Positions 1 to 7,184 of a DNA stretch of 64,000 nucleotides are shown piece by piece. Under the pieces are notes generated by a model, which was not told the DNA's origin, did no database searches, and saw only the letters and a list, made by a program, of their open reading frames with translations. Made by a program: the position numbers and the translations under genes. Each line of letters opens with the position of its first letter. Positions within the stretch are counted from its first letter, which is position 1. Source of the DNA: Streptomyces narbonensis (GTDB lineage: Bacteria; Actinomycetota; Actinomycetes; Streptomycetales; Streptomycetaceae); NCBI RefSeq assembly GCF_014649015.1, contig NZ_BMSF01000007.1, positions 310,001 through 374,000 of the forward strand. Direction: 5' to 3'.

Positions 1-526
1 GTCCGCCGCCGGTGACCAGGACGTCCTCGGGTCCGACGTCTCCGCCGGCCGCGCGGGCGAAGACCGCGCGCAGCGGAGCGAGGCCCGCGGCGGGGGCCCG
101 GTCCCAGGCGTCGGGGCGGCGGGCGGCGCGGGCGAGCGCGGCGCTCAGCGCCCGGTCGGGGCGGAGCGAGGGGTGCAGGTAGCCGCCCGCCATGGCGATG
201 ACCCCGGCGGGCGGCGGGTCCTGGGGGCCGTCCTGGGTGCCGGGGTCGAACTCGCGGCCGGCGAGGGCCACCGCCTGCCAGGAAGTGTCCGGGGCGTCGG
301 TCGCCGTGCGCGCGCGGCGCGGGGAGACGTAGGTGCCGCTGCCGGGGCGGGTGACCACCTCTCCCTCGGCGGCCAGTTGGGCGAAGGCCCGGGACACCGT
401 GACCGGGCTGACGCCGTGACGGCTCGTCAATTCCCTGCTGCTGGGCAGCCGGTCGCCGGAGGCGAGCCGGGAGATCTCCGCGCGAAGGAGCGCGACAACC
501 ACCTCAGTACTGCTACTGTCAGACAT
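1..526 (-). CDS. MocR-type GntR regulator with aminotransferase-like domain (partial)
   Basis: Transcriptional regulator of the MocR/PdxR class: an N-terminal GntR winged helix-turn-helix joined to a class I aminotransferase-like domain that senses PLP or an amine. The first ~175 residues are readable. They hold the HTH (LTSRHGVSPVTVSRAF), the wing (RPGSGTYVS), a linker, and the beginning of the aminotransferase fold ending in EDVLVTGGG at the window edge. The start ATG is at 526-524 and overlaps by two bases the start of the divergent class V aminotransferase, so the regulator probably controls that gene and itself. The PLP lysine lies outside the window, so whether the domain is catalytic cannot be seen. 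The family is clear; the effector is unknown. Confidence 0.88.
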   Translation of the reverse strand, partial: MSDSSSTEVVVALLRAEISRLASGDRLPSSRELTSRHGVSPVTVSRAFAQLAAEGEVVTRPGSGTYVSPRRARTATDAPDTSWQAVALAGREFDPGTQDGPQDPPPAGVIAMAGGYLHPSLRPDRALSAALARAARRPDAWDRAPAAGLAPLRAVFARAAGGDVGPEDVLVTGGG

Positions 527-545
527 GGGACATAAGAGTAACGCT
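505..545. promoter_or_regulatory. Divergent control region with overlapping start codons
   Basis: The ATG of the plus-strand aminotransferase (525-527) and the ATG of the minus-strand MocR gene (526-524) share two bases in a CATG palindrome, so there is no intergenic DNA and each promoter must lie in the other gene. A -10-like TACTGT at 514-519 stands five bases before the plus ATG, and a comparable TACTCT lies on the minus side. Both transcripts would then be leaderless. That is inferred from spacing; start sites are not proven. Confidence 0.45.
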
Positions 546-1787
546 TCTCTCCTCGCTGGAGAATCACTCCTCTCCGGAGAGCCTCTCCTCGACGTGACGG
601 CCCTCCGCGCGGACACCCCCGGCTGCGAGTCGGTCGTCCACTTCAACAACGCGGGCTGCGGACTCGTCGCCCGCCCGGTCCTCCAGGCCATGACCGACCA
701 CCTCCAACTGGAGGCGGAGATCGGCGGATACGAGGCCTCCGCCGCGCAGGAGGTCCGCGTCCGGGACTTCCACGCCTCGATCGCCGAGCTCCTGGGCACC
801 CGCCCCGGCAACATCGCCTTCGCCGGCAGCGCCACCCACGCCTACACCAAGGCCCTGTCGGCGATCGACTTCCAGCCCGGCGACACCGTCCTCACCACCC
901 GCAACGACTTCGTCTCCAACCAGATCGCCTTCCTCGCCCTGCGCAAACGGCACGGCGTCGAGATCGTCCACGCCCCCGACCACCCCGACGGCAGCGGCGT
1001 CGACGTCGACGCCATGGCGGCCCTCATGCGCGCCCACCGGCCCCGCCTGGTCGCCGCGACCCACGTCCCCACCAACTCCGGCCTCGTACAGCCCGTCGCC
1101 GAGATCGGCCGGCACTGCCGCGAACTCGGCCTGCTCTACCTCGTCGACGCCTGCCAGTCGGTCGGCCAGTACCCGCTCGACGTCGAGGAGATCGGCTGCG
1201 ACCTGCTGACCGGCACCTGCCGCAAGTTCCTGCGCGGACCGCGCGGTTCGGGCTTTCTCTACGTCTCCGACCGCGTCCTGCGGGAGGGGTACGAGCCGCT
1301 CTTCATCGACATGTACGGCGCCCGCTGGACCGGACCCGACACCTACCGCCCGGTGGACACCGCCGCCCGCTTCGAGGAGTGGGAGTTCCCGTACGCCACG
1401 CTGCTGGGCTGTGCGGCGGCTGTGCGCTACGCCCTTGCCGTCGGCCTGGAACCCATCTCCCGCCGGACCCCCGCCCTCGCCGCCCGGCTGCGCGGCCGGC
1501 TGGCCGAGATCGACGGCGTACGCGTCCTCGACGGAGGACCGGCCCCGGCGGCGCTCGTCACCTTCGCGATCGACGGGTGGCAGCCCCAGCCGTTCAAGGC
1601 CGCCCTGGACGAGCTGAGCATCAACTCCGCTCTGAGCCTGCGGGAGTTCGCGCAGTTCGACTTCGGCGACAAGGACGTCGACTGGTGCCTGCGGCTGTCG
1701 CCGCACTACTACAACACCGAGGACGAGGTCGGCACGGTCGCCGCGGCCGTCGCGGAACTGGCCGCACGCGGGCAGCGGATCCACTGA
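525..1787 (+). CDS. Class V aminotransferase (PLP-dependent, SufS/EgtE-like fold)
   Basis: A 420-residue PLP enzyme of fold type I, class V, the group that includes cysteine desulfurases, isopenicillin-N epimerase and EgtE-type lyases. Visible landmarks are the N-terminal HFNNAGCG, the Asp that pairs with the pyridine nitrogen (YLVDACQSVGQ), and the cofactor lysine in TGTCRKFLRGPRGSGFLY. Length is normal for the class. The substrate cannot be told from sequence. It is divergent from, and start-overlapping with, a MocR-type regulator, the usual arrangement of such a regulator with its target. No Shine-Dalgarno precedes the ATG, which fits a leaderless message. A later start within the first ~20 residues, which contain a short LLAGESLL/LLSGEPLL repeat, cannot be excluded. 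Confidence 0.88.
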   Translation: MGHKSNASLLAGESLLSGEPLLDVTALRADTPGCESVVHFNNAGCGLVARPVLQAMTDHLQLEAEIGGYEASAAQEVRVRDFHASIAELLGTRPGNIAFAGSATHAYTKALSAIDFQPGDTVLTTRNDFVSNQIAFLALRKRHGVEIVHAPDHPDGSGVDVDAMAALMRAHRPRLVAATHVPTNSGLVQPVAEIGRHCRELGLLYLVDACQSVGQYPLDVEEIGCDLLTGTCRKFLRGPRGSGFLYVSDRVLREGYEPLFIDMYGARWTGPDTYRPVDTAARFEEWEFPYATLLGCAAAVRYALAVGLEPISRRTPALAARLRGRLAEIDGVRVLDGGPAPAALVTFAIDGWQPQPFKAALDELSINSALSLREFAQFDFGDKDVDWCLRLSPHYYNTEDEVGTVAAAVAELAARGQRIH

Positions 1788-1896
1788 TGCCCTCGGCTCA
1801 CGTGACGGCGACCGGCCGGGTCAGGGCGGCCAGGATGCGGAAGCATCGGTTCACCGGGATGCTGGGTGCGTCGGCTTTTCGTGAGGAGGACACGTA

Positions 1897-2112
1897 ATGT
1901 CCATGCTCGACAAGCTCAAGGGCATGATCAAGGGCCACGAGGACACTGCACGTCAGGGTGTCGAGAAGGCGGGCGACGCCGTCGACGCCAAGACGGGCAA
2001 CAAGTACCAGAGCCAGGTCGATGCGGCCCAGCGGAAGATCCACGAGCAGCTGGGCACTCAGGAGCAGCAGCCGAACCGGCAGCAGCCGCCGCCTCCGCCC
2101 GCGCAGGAGTAG
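1897..2112 (+). CDS. MT0933-like antitoxin family small protein
   Basis: A 71-residue hydrophilic protein of the MT0933/Rv0909-like antitoxin family (Pfam MT0933_antitox). It shows the family pattern: LDKLKGMIKGHEDTARQGVE, then a short helical stretch rich in K, D and Q and a disordered PQ-rich tail. A strong ribosome binding site GAGGAGG precedes ATG 1897; a second ATG six bases later is possible. No toxin gene is adjacent, so a toxin-antitoxin role cannot be supported here; streptomycete members are commonly orphan. A 13-bp terminator hairpin follows the stop codon. Confidence 0.85.
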   Translation: MSMLDKLKGMIKGHEDTARQGVEKAGDAVDAKTGNKYQSQVDAAQRKIHEQLGTQEQQPNRQQPPPPPAQE

Positions 2113-2138
2113 CCCTCCCGTAGAGCCGGAACGGCCGA

Positions 2139-2170
2139 CGAGGCCCCGGGGTGGATTCCCCGGGGCCTCG
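2139..2170 (+). terminator. Strong intrinsic terminator after the MT0933-like gene
   Basis: Perfect inverted repeat with 13-bp arms (2139-2151 and 2158-2170, CGAGGCCCCGGGG and its complement) and the 6-base loop TGGATT. It starts 26 bases after the stop codon and lies between convergent genes, so it may serve both strands. No U-tract, as is normal for high-GC actinomycetes. Confidence 0.8.
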
Positions 2171-2237
2171 GTCGTTCGTGGAGGACCGGTTGGCTCAATT
2201 GCTTCAGCCGGTCGATCCGGTCGGTCCAGCCGCCCGG

Positions 2238-2840
2238 CTAGCGCGGTGCCGTGTCGTCCGCCGGGAAGGCCGGGCCGTGGCCCGGGACGATCACGTCGGC
2301 GGCGGCGAGGACGCGGAGCCGGGAGTCGCGCAGGACCGTGTGGTCCGGGGCGACCGGGTCGTCCACCGGGCCGTTCGGCCGCCACCACAGGTCGCCCACG
2401 AAGGCGACGACCTCGGTCTCGGTGCCCGCGAGGAGCGTGATGTCCTCGCGGCTGTGGCCGGGGGTGCGGATCAGGCGGAGCGACGGGGTGATCTCGTGGC
2501 CCTCGGCGTCCCGGTCGGTCCACTGGTCGTTCTCGTAGATCGCCTTGTGGTCGTGGACGCGCGCCCGGCCGAAGAGGCCGACGTTCATGGTGTTGTCGGG
2601 GTGGTGGTGGCTGAGGACGACATCGGTGATGTCGTCGGGGCCGAGGCCCAGTTCGGCGAGCGGGCCGAGGATCCGGTCGCGGCCGGCGACCATGCCGGGG
2701 TCGACGATCACGTGCCGGTCGCCGTCGTGCACGTAGGAGACGGTGGCAGCGACCCCGGGACCCGTGGAGAGGGTGTAGCCGGTGGTCAGGACCGTGTAGC
2801 GGGCGGTGCGGGCGAGGGGCGCGGTGTCGTTGGTGTTCAT
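2238..2840 (-). CDS. MBL-fold metallo-hydrolase (MBLAC1-like)
   Basis: A 200-residue metallo-beta-lactamase-fold hydrolase. The metal-binding motif appears as SHHHPDNTMN (HxHxDH variant), followed by RTPGHSRED (third His), FVGDLWW (bridging Asp) and VPGHGPAF (last His). The compact single-domain form resembles MBLAC1-type proteins; the substrate is unknown. ATG 2840 starts the protein, and the gene is divergent from a GlxA-type regulator 105 bp away that may control it. The HHHPDN spacing differs slightly from the canonical HxHxDH, with Asn at the usual second His position. Confidence 0.85.
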   Translation of the reverse strand: MNTNDTAPLARTARYTVLTTGYTLSTGPGVAATVSYVHDGDRHVIVDPGMVAGRDRILGPLAELGLGPDDITDVVLSHHHPDNTMNVGLFGRARVHDHKAIYENDQWTDRDAEGHEITPSLRLIRTPGHSREDITLLAGTETEVVAFVGDLWWRPNGPVDDPVAPDHTVLRDSRLRVLAAADVIVPGHGPAFPADDTAPR

Positions 2841-2945
2841 GGGCCCAAGTCTTCGCTCGCGGCGGGCCCTTCACGAGTGGCCGTGCTGCCAGCGATCGCG
2901 TGAATCGTGCCAGGCGGCCACCGTGCCGCGTGGCAGACTCCTTGC

Positions 2946-3905
2946 GTGCCGCCCTTCGTGACCGTCGCCGCCTATGCCCCGTCCGGCGTCGGCATGCTCG
3001 GCGCCGGCATCGTCTCCGAGGTGTTCGACGCCCGCGGACAGGGCCTGCCGCTCTTCGACTTCGCCCTGTGCACCGACCGGCCCGGCCGGGTCCGCACCGA
3101 TGTCGGCCTGCCGCTCGTCGTCGAGCACGGCCTGGACCGGCTCGCCTCGGCCGACCTCGTCATCGCCCTGCCCTGGGCCGACTTCCGTACGCCTCCGGCC
3201 CCCGCCGTACTCGCCGCACTGACCGCCGCCCACGAGCGCGGCGCACTGGTCGCGGCACACTGCGTCGGCGCCTTCGCACTCGCCGCGGCCGGGCTCCTCA
3301 ACGGCCGGCGGGCCACCACCCACTGGCGGTTCGCCGGGCTCCTGGCCGAGCGCCATCCGGCCGTCACCGTCGACCCCGACGCCCTGTACGTGGACGAGGG
3401 CAGCGTCGCCACGGGCGCGGGCGCCGCCGCCGGCTTCGACCTCTGCCTGCACCTCCTGCGGCGCGAGTACGGCGCCACCACGGCCAACGCCATCGCCCGG
3501 GACCTGGTGCTCCCCTCCCACCGGGACGGCGGCCAGGCGCAGTACCTGGCCACTCCCGTGCCGGAGGACAGTCAGGACGAGCGGCTCTCCGAGGTCCTCG
3601 GCTGGGCCCGCGAGCACCTCCACGAGCCGCTGCCCGTCGCCGAGCTGGCCCGCCGGGCCCTGATGAGCCGACGCTCCTTCGCCCGCCGCTTCGCCGCCTC
3701 CACGGGCACCACCCCGCACGCCTGGCTGCTCGGGCTGCGCCTCAGCCGCGCCGAGGAGCTCCTGGAGACCACGGACCTCCCGGTCGAGGAGATCGCCCGC
3801 GCGGTCGGCTTCGGCAGCGCGGCCGTGCTCCGCGCCCAGTTCGTCCGCCGCCGGGGCGTCCCGCCCCGCTCGTACCGACGCGCCTTCGCCCGCACCGTCG
3901 CCTGA
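2946..3905 (+). CDS. GlxA-type AraC-family transcriptional regulator with DJ-1/PfpI domain
   Basis: A 319-residue regulator in two parts. Residues ~1-170 form a DJ-1/PfpI-like sensing domain with the nucleophile-elbow region AAHCVGAFALAAAG. Residues ~205-319 form an AraC-type double helix-turn-helix (LPVAELARRALMSRRSFARR and VEEIARAVGFGSAAVLRAQF). I chose the GTG at 2946 because the protein family begins just there; an upstream in-frame ATG at 2907 would add 13 non-conserved residues. The gene diverges from the MBL-fold hydrolase, a plausible target. The gap contains TGCCA/TGGCA half-sites in inverted orientation around 2909-2935 that could be an operator, which is inference. Confidence 0.9.
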   Translation: MPPFVTVAAYAPSGVGMLGAGIVSEVFDARGQGLPLFDFALCTDRPGRVRTDVGLPLVVEHGLDRLASADLVIALPWADFRTPPAPAVLAALTAAHERGALVAAHCVGAFALAAAGLLNGRRATTHWRFAGLLAERHPAVTVDPDALYVDEGSVATGAGAAAGFDLCLHLLRREYGATTANAIARDLVLPSHRDGGQAQYLATPVPEDSQDERLSEVLGWAREHLHEPLPVAELARRALMSRRSFARRFAASTGTTPHAWLLGLRLSRAEELLETTDLPVEEIARAVGFGSAAVLRAQFVRRRGVPPRSYRRAFARTVA

Positions 3906-4020
3906 CGGGCGGGCGATCGCGTCGGGCGAGCCGAGCAGGACAGGGGGCGGGCAGGGCGGGTCAGGCGAGCAGGGGGGGGCGAGCGGGGCGGACGAGGGGT
4001 GGGGGTGCGTATGCCTGCCG

Positions 4021-4578
4021 TCAGACCAGGGCTGCGCAGGTCAGGGTCAGGGCGGAGCCGGCGAAGGCCACGGTGTGGCGGACGTTCTGCAGGACGCGGG
4101 TCCAGGCGGGGAAGGCGCCCTCGGCGGCGGTGAGGAAGGCCGGGACGTCGACCCGCAGGAGCTTCGGGTCGCCCGTGCGCCGGAAGGCGGCCCGGACGGA
4201 CGACACGGCGCCGAGCTGGCTCTGCAGGATCGCGATGTTGGCGAGGAAGGCGATCGAGGAGAAGACCCACGTCAGGGTGGTCCCCCAGGGGCTGCCGGCG
4301 AGGTTGAGCACGGCGGCGGCCAGCGAGCCGGCGGCGAAGGCCCCGGGCGCCCACCACTCGTGGCCGCTCGCGTCGAAGCGGAGCCGATTCTCCTCGCCGG
4401 CCGGTTCCCGCGGCTGCGGAGCCGTATCGAGACCACGGCCGCCGCCGACTCCGCCGAAGCCCCCGACGACACCTTCGCGTTCGGCCTCGCCGCGCTGCTC
4501 GACGGGCTGGAGCGGCAGCACCTGGATCCGGAGCGGTAGCCCGGACCATCCCTCCCGGGGGGTGACGGCGTCCGTCAC
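4021..4578 (-). CDS. Hypothetical membrane protein, probably truncated at its N-terminus
   Basis: Coding signal is convincing only from about 4398 down to the stop at 4021 (~125 residues). It shows two hydrophobic stretches (around GAFAAGSLAAAVLNLAG and TWVFSSIAFLANIAIL) and a C-terminal one (HTVAFAGSALTLTCAALV). The upstream part of the open frame, to the ATG at 4578, is antisense to a TetR C-terminal remnant and looks non-coding. No ATG or GTG with a ribosome binding site lies near 4400. The C-terminal pattern (W...N.VRH..A) faintly recalls DUF1772/anthrone-oxygenase-like proteins, which I cannot confirm. The gene probably lost its 5' end in the deletion that also truncated the TetR gene. 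Confidence 0.45.
   Translation of the reverse strand: MTDAVTPREGWSGLPLRIQVLPLQPVEQRGEAEREGVVGGFGGVGGGRGLDTAPQPREPAGEENRLRFDASGHEWWAPGAFAAGSLAAAVLNLAGSPWGTTLTWVFSSIAFLANIAILQSQLGAVSSVRAAFRRTGDPKLLRVDVPAFLTAAEGAFPAWTRVLQNVRHTVAFAGSALTLTCAALV
4390..4539 (+). pseudogene. TetR-family regulator remnant (C-terminal ~50 residues only)
   Basis: A plus-strand frame ending at TAG 4539 carries a typical TetR C-terminal tail: RFPRLRSRIE, then DDTFAFGLAALLDGLERQ. This is the helix that closes the TetR ligand-binding domain. Codon usage is Streptomyces-like only from about 4390; upstream the frame is the antisense of the membrane protein gene. No HTH domain is present. It is read as the 3' remainder of a tetR gene whose 5' part, and the 5' part of the divergent membrane gene, were deleted together. 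Confidence 0.6.
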
Positions 4579-4580
4579 CC
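4560..4580. promoter_or_regulatory. 9-bp inverted repeat, operator-like, ahead of the APC permease gene
   Basis: Perfect inverted repeat GGGTGACGG-CGT-CCGTCACCC (arms 4560-4568 and 4572-4580) between the tetR remnant and the permease TTG start at 4659. Short arms with a 3-bp spacer suit a dimeric repressor site, perhaps that of the lost TetR protein. A weak terminator for the remnant is the alternative. Confidence 0.4.
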
Positions 4581-4658
4581 ATACGGACGCCTCCGGTTGC
4601 CGACGCCCAGGGGCCGTTCGAGCCTGAGCTGATCGTCCGAGACGCCGGGAGGGCCCCC

Positions 4659-6119
4659 TTGAGCAGCATCGACACGCCGGCCGAGGTCCCCAGGCCGCGG
4701 GCGGCGGTACGGCCCGCCCCCACCACCCTCACCTGGGTCACCCTCGCCCTGATGACCACCGCGTCGGTGGCGAGTCTGCGGGCCGCGCCGACCATGGCCG
4801 TGTACGGCCTGGCCTGCGTGTTCCTCTACCTCGTCCCGGCGATCGTGTTCCTGCTGCCGACCGCGCTGGTCTCGGCGGAGCTCGCCTCCGGCTGGAACGG
4901 GGGCGTGTACCGCTGGGTCTCGGAGGGGCTGTCGAAGCCGCTCGGATTCCTGGCCGTGTGGTGCCAGTTCGCGATGACGATCTTCTACTACCCGAGCCTG
5001 CTCGGGTTCGTCGCCTCCACCATCGCGTACATCATCGATCCGGCCCTCGCCTCCAGCGGCCCGTACACCGCGATCGTCATCGTGGTCCTCTACTGGACCG
5101 GCGTGTGGGTCTCCTCACGCGGCACGAAGGCGCTTGCCGGACTCGCCAGTTGGGGCCTGATCATCGGGACCCTGATCCCCGGGACCCTGCTCGTGGTCCT
5201 CGGCATGGTCTTCCTCGGCCAGGGCAACCCGTCCGCCGCCCCGATGACCGCCTCACACCTGCTCCCCCAGTGGACGGGACTGGCGAGCCTCGTGCTGATC
5301 GTCAACAACTTCCTGTCGTACTCCGGCATGGAGATGAACGCGGTGCACGTCTCCTCGCTGAAGGACCCGGCGAAGGAGTACCCGAAGTCGATGTTCCTGG
5401 CGATGGGCCTGGTGCTGCTGATCTTCATCCTGCCGGCGCTCGCCATCAGCTGGGTCGTGCCCGCCGACCAGCTCAGCCTCACGGCAGGCGTGATGCAGGC
5501 CTTCGACGCCTTCTTCGAATACTTCAACATCGGCTGGCTCACCCCGATCGCCGCCGTCGCCCTGATCTCCGCCTCCCTCGGCGGCATGCTCACCTGGCTC
5601 GCGGGCCCCTCCAAGGGCCTGCTGGAGATCTCCCGCCAGGAGGGCTACCTGCCGCCGTTCCTGCAGAAGCTGAACAAGTTCGGCATCCAGCAGAACATCC
5701 TGGTCACCCAGGGCGTCGTCACCACGGTCATCGCCCTGGGGTACGCCCTGATCCCGAACGTCTCCAGCGTCTACTGGATCTTCTCGGTCATCACCACGCA
5801 GGTGTACCTGATCGTCTACCTGCTGATGTTCGCCGCGGCGATCCGGCTGCGGAAGACCCAGCCCGACCATCCCCGCGGCTACCGGGCACCCGCGCTGAGC
5901 GTCCTGTGCGTCGTCGGTCTCCTCGCCTCGCTCGCCGCGCTGTGCATCGGCTTCGTCCCGAGCTCCCAGTTCGGCAGCGGAAGCGTCTGGTCGTACGTCG
6001 CCATCGTCGGTGGCGGCCTGGTCATCCTGGGCTTCGTGATCCCGTGGGCCTTCCTGAAGTTCCGCAAGCCGAGCTGGCGCACCGCCGTCGGCACTCCTAG
6101 CGAGGGAGACCGGTCATGA
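4659..6119 (+). CDS. APC-family amino acid permease (glutamate:GABA antiporter-like)
   Basis: A 486-residue cytoplasmic-membrane transporter of the amino acid-polyamine-organocation superfamily, with about 12 hydrophobic segments. The sequence resembles the glutamate:GABA antiporter (GadC-like) branch: SYSGMEMNAVHVSSLKDP in TM6-7 and WLAGPSKGLLEISRQEG after TM8. The substrate is therefore probably an acidic or neutral amino acid, by family only. The start is TTG 4659, chosen because GGGAGGG lies seven bases upstream and the protein begins there. The stop overlaps the start of the next gene (ATGA, 6116-6119), so a small membrane protein is co-translated with the permease. An inverted repeat at 4560-4580 may be its operator. 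Confidence 0.9.
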   Translation: MSSIDTPAEVPRPRAAVRPAPTTLTWVTLALMTTASVASLRAAPTMAVYGLACVFLYLVPAIVFLLPTALVSAELASGWNGGVYRWVSEGLSKPLGFLAVWCQFAMTIFYYPSLLGFVASTIAYIIDPALASSGPYTAIVIVVLYWTGVWVSSRGTKALAGLASWGLIIGTLIPGTLLVVLGMVFLGQGNPSAAPMTASHLLPQWTGLASLVLIVNNFLSYSGMEMNAVHVSSLKDPAKEYPKSMFLAMGLVLLIFILPALAISWVVPADQLSLTAGVMQAFDAFFEYFNIGWLTPIAAVALISASLGGMLTWLAGPSKGLLEISRQEGYLPPFLQKLNKFGIQQNILVTQGVVTTVIALGYALIPNVSSVYWIFSVITTQVYLIVYLLMFAAAIRLRKTQPDHPRGYRAPALSVLCVVGLLASLAALCIGFVPSSQFGSGSVWSYVAIVGGGLVILGFVIPWAFLKFRKPSWRTAVGTPSEGDRS

Positions 6120-6556
6120 GCCCCACCCGCTTCGCCTCCGAGCACAAGTGGATCTACTGGGGCGCGATCGTGATCCTCGTCGGGCTCGCCGTCGTCGGCG
6201 TCATCCGGTACACGTACATCACGTCGAGCACCCTGTCCCTCTCCAGAGCCAACCAGCTCCAGGACGAGCTTCTCGAAGCCGGCTACTCCGCGCCCCCCGA
6301 CACCGACACCATCGAGCAGCTGCTCGGCACGGACGGCGGCCCGGTCTGCGAGCGGCCGGACAGCGCCCTGAAGACGGCGCTCTGGAAGATCCAGCAGTCC
6401 AACGGCGCCGCCGGCCCCGGCCAGCGGCCCGTCATCGCCGACACGAAGGCCGTCGAGATCGAGCGGATCGTCCTCCAGGTCTACTGCCCGGACAAGGTCG
6501 ACGAGTTCGACGAAGAGGTGGAAGACCTCAAGACCGACGACACCGTACGCCGGTGA
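6116..6556 (+). CDS. Single-pass membrane protein of unknown function, coupled to the permease
   Basis: A 146-residue protein with one N-terminal transmembrane helix (WGAIVILVGLAVVGVIRY, ~15-35) and a hydrophilic, probably extracytoplasmic domain with two Cys (PVCERP and QVYCPDK) that could form a disulfide. The C-terminus is acidic. It overlaps the permease stop codon by four bases, so the two are translationally coupled and the protein may be a small accessory subunit of the transporter. I do not recognise the family. Confidence 0.75.
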   Translation: MSPTRFASEHKWIYWGAIVILVGLAVVGVIRYTYITSSTLSLSRANQLQDELLEAGYSAPPDTDTIEQLLGTDGGPVCERPDSALKTALWKIQQSNGAAGPGQRPVIADTKAVEIERIVLQVYCPDKVDEFDEEVEDLKTDDTVRR

Positions 6557-6571
6557 TGCAGGGAGCCTGAC

Positions 6572-6622
6572 GGCTCCGGCTCCGGCTCCGGCTCCGTGCT
6601 GGTTGGAGCCGGAGCCGGAGCC
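6572..6622 (+). terminator. Hexanucleotide-based hairpin terminator after the permease operon
   Basis: GGCTCC repeated four times (6572-6595) faces GGAGCC repeated three times (6605-6622) across the 9-base loop GTGCTGGTT. This gives an 18-bp perfect stem starting 16 bases after the operon's last stop codon. It looks like a terminator built from repeat expansion. Confidence 0.65.
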
Positions 6623-6741
6623 GTTGCCGGTGCCTGTGCCGATACCGGAGCCTGTGCCGGAGCCAGAGCCTGTGCCGGTGCCTGTGCCGATACCGGAGCC
6701 TGCGCCTGTGCCTGTGCCTGTGCCGGAACACCAGCACCACG
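6603..6741 (+). repeat. Hexanucleotide repeat tract (would encode PEPEPVPVP)
   Basis: Degenerate GAGCCG / GTGCCG / CCTGTG hexamers run for about 125 bp. The plus frame would read Pro-Glu/Pro-Val repeats and then DALHDFLVEQVRD with good codon bias to about 6790. Biased codons then shift by one frame (IFVAATTLAATAPLAVTADL around 6826-6890). No start codon with a ribosome binding site is present. The 6557-6952 stretch therefore holds a terminator, this repeat and possibly a decayed gene. Confidence 0.5.
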
Positions 6742-6952
6742 ACCCCGACGCCCTCCACGACTTCCTCGTCGAGCAGGTACGGGACACCCGGCCGGGCTGC
6801 GGCGCCCTGGCCCGGGGAGGTCGTGGGCATTTTCGTCGCCGCCACGACCCTCGCCGCCACGGCTCCCCTCGCCGTCACGGCAGACCTGCTCGCCCGGCCG
6901 CCTGGGTGGCCGCCCAGGCCGAGCCGGGGCGGCCCGGCTAGGGCCGCCCCGG

Positions 6953-7159
6953 CTAGGGGGTGTCGTCACATTCCCGTCGTCGCCCGAAGGGCGGCCCCGC
7001 GGCGTCTGGTGCGTGCTCTCGGCGTGCCGGGTGGAAGCCCACGTACTGGACGTACGTGGGCTTTCTCCCGGTGCGGCGAGAGTGCGTGCCTGGGGGCACC
7101 TCCCAGCGGTAGCTGGGGGAACGCCGCGGGGCAGACGGGAATGTGACGACACCCCCTAG
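6953..7159. mobile_element. 207-bp MITE-like element with perfect 26-bp terminal inverted repeats
   Basis: Bases 6953-6978 are the exact reverse complement of 7134-7159 (26/26), both ends starting CTAGGGGGTGTCGTCACATT. The element has no transposase gene. Internally it carries a 12-bp perfect hairpin (7035-7046/7052-7063, AAGCCCACGTAC with loop TGGAC) and the motif GGGGGCACCTCCCAGCGGT, which I recall as a dispersed streptomycete repeat. The outer CTAG could be a 4-bp target duplication of IS5-family type (YTAR), making this a non-autonomous IS5-related miniature element. The structure is certain; the family is inference. Confidence 0.8.
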
Positions 7160-7184
7160 GCCTCTCCTGGGTCCCCGCCCGGGG

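Noticed and set aside
1897..2112. Toxin-antitoxin module
   Set aside because: Only the MT0933-like antitoxin family protein is present; neighbours are an aminotransferase and an MBL hydrolase, with no toxin gene.
7040..7065. Independent terminator hairpin
   Set aside because: The 12-bp hairpin is internal to the MITE-like element and its position relative to flanking genes follows from insertion, so it is not listed as a separate terminator.
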